Positions 63,853 through 64,000 of a stretch of DNA of 64,000 nucleotides are shown here, piece by piece. The position numbers and the translations under genes were made by a program. How positions within the stretch are numbered: the stretch's first letter is position 1; every line of letters starts with the position of its first letter. The DNA is from Gammaproteobacteria bacterium. GTDB lineage: Bacteria; Pseudomonadota; Gammaproteobacteria; Enterobacterales; Psychrobiaceae. Location of the stretch: assembly GCA_013214945.1 (NCBI GenBank), contig JABSRT010000020.1, positions 1-64,000 of the forward strand. The letters are read 5' to 3'. A model generated the notes under the pieces. That model searched no databases. It was not told where the DNA came from and saw nothing but the letters and a program-made list of their open reading frames with translations.

Positions 63853-64000
63853 ATGTATTTTGCCACCAAAAACCCAGTTGCTGCCAACGAAACGGTAATC
63901 CTTAAAGATCAACTGGAGCTGTTAACTCGCAAAGCCGCGTTGTTAGATCTGTTAATTGCAAGCCCGGTTCAACAGAACATTCGTCAAATCACTGATAATG
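63853..64000 (+). CDS. Unrecognised protein, 5' part only (cut by window edge)
   Basis: The first 49 codons of a gene that runs off the right edge. The start ATG gives MYFATKNPVAANETVILKDQ, followed by a helical, Leu-rich segment with LLTRKAALLDLLIASPVQQN. No signal peptide or membrane segment is visible. It looks like the helical lead-in of a larger cytoplasmic protein, but the family cannot be named from this piece. Confidence 0.55.
   Translation, partial: MYFATKNPVAANETVILKDQLELLTRKAALLDLLIASPVQQNIRQITDN

Noticed and set aside
63853-64000. Chemotaxis or PAS-domain sensor at the right edge
   Set aside because: Only 49 residues are visible and none carries a diagnostic motif, so no family is claimed.

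Overview
This window is a stretch of gammaproteobacterial chromosome, most likely from a marine member of the Alteromonadales (Shewanella, Psychrobium or Colwellia-like). Three things point there: the conserved blocks fimV..truA-accD-folC-dedD-cvpA-purF and gdhB-pyrD-zapC-rlmL-grx-uup-rmf, a PsrA-type fatty acid regulator, and the AT-rich intergenic DNA. The assignment to order is inference from gene content. No tRNA, rRNA, CRISPR array, insertion sequence or prophage was seen.

Layout. 1-5.5 kb: the 3' end of fimV, then a short-chain reductase/thiolase pair (phaB- and phaA-like) and a CPA2 cation/proton antiporter, all sitting between fimV and truA. 5.7-11.9 kb: truA, accD, folC, dedD, cvpA, purF (tRNA modification, fatty acid and folate synthesis, septation, purine synthesis), closed by a strong terminator. 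12.5-19.7 kb: a four-gene envelope cluster of a DUF1302 barrel, a DUF1329 periplasmic protein, a YCF48-type propeller and an MMPL/RND transporter. 19.9-31.7 kb: gdhB, pyrD, zapC, rlmKL, a glutaredoxin-like gene, uup and rmf. 31.8-43.3 kb: fghA, hrpA, an S9 peptidase homologue that has lost its catalytic Ser and His, psrA, zapE and oligopeptidase B. 43.6-51.1 kb: a GAF-GAF-GGDEF-EAL protein, monomeric isocitrate dehydrogenase, a LEA14-type lipoprotein and a two-subunit bacterioferritin operon with a Fur-box-like site. 51.5-55.5 kb: a DsbA-family protein, methionine gamma-lyase divergent from tyrR, and a thiamine-binding-family protein. 55.6-62.3 kb: a four-gene signalling operon of a Tat-exported PotD-like binding protein, a membrane histidine kinase, a REC-DUF3369 regulator with a dead HD-GYP-like domain, and a REC-kinase-REC hybrid. 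62.6-64 kb: a periplasmic-binding-protein fragment, a small C-terminally membrane-anchored protein and a truncated gene at the edge.

How genes may work together. The 12.5-19.6 kb genes look like parts of a trans-envelope pathway for a lipid-like substrate: RND pump in the inner membrane, LolA-like carrier in the periplasm, barrel in the outer membrane. The 55.6-62.3 kb operon looks like a stand-alone chemosensory phosphorelay in which a transporter-type binding protein acts as a co-receptor rather than feeding a permease. The bacterioferritin pair divides heme binding and ferroxidase chemistry between two subunits. TyrR has an intact GAFTGA loop and faces methionine gamma-lyase across a region with two near-identical palindromes. 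The best candidates for undescribed biology are the binding protein-kinase operon, the DUF1302/DUF1329/YCF48/MMPL cluster and the S9 pseudoenzyme.
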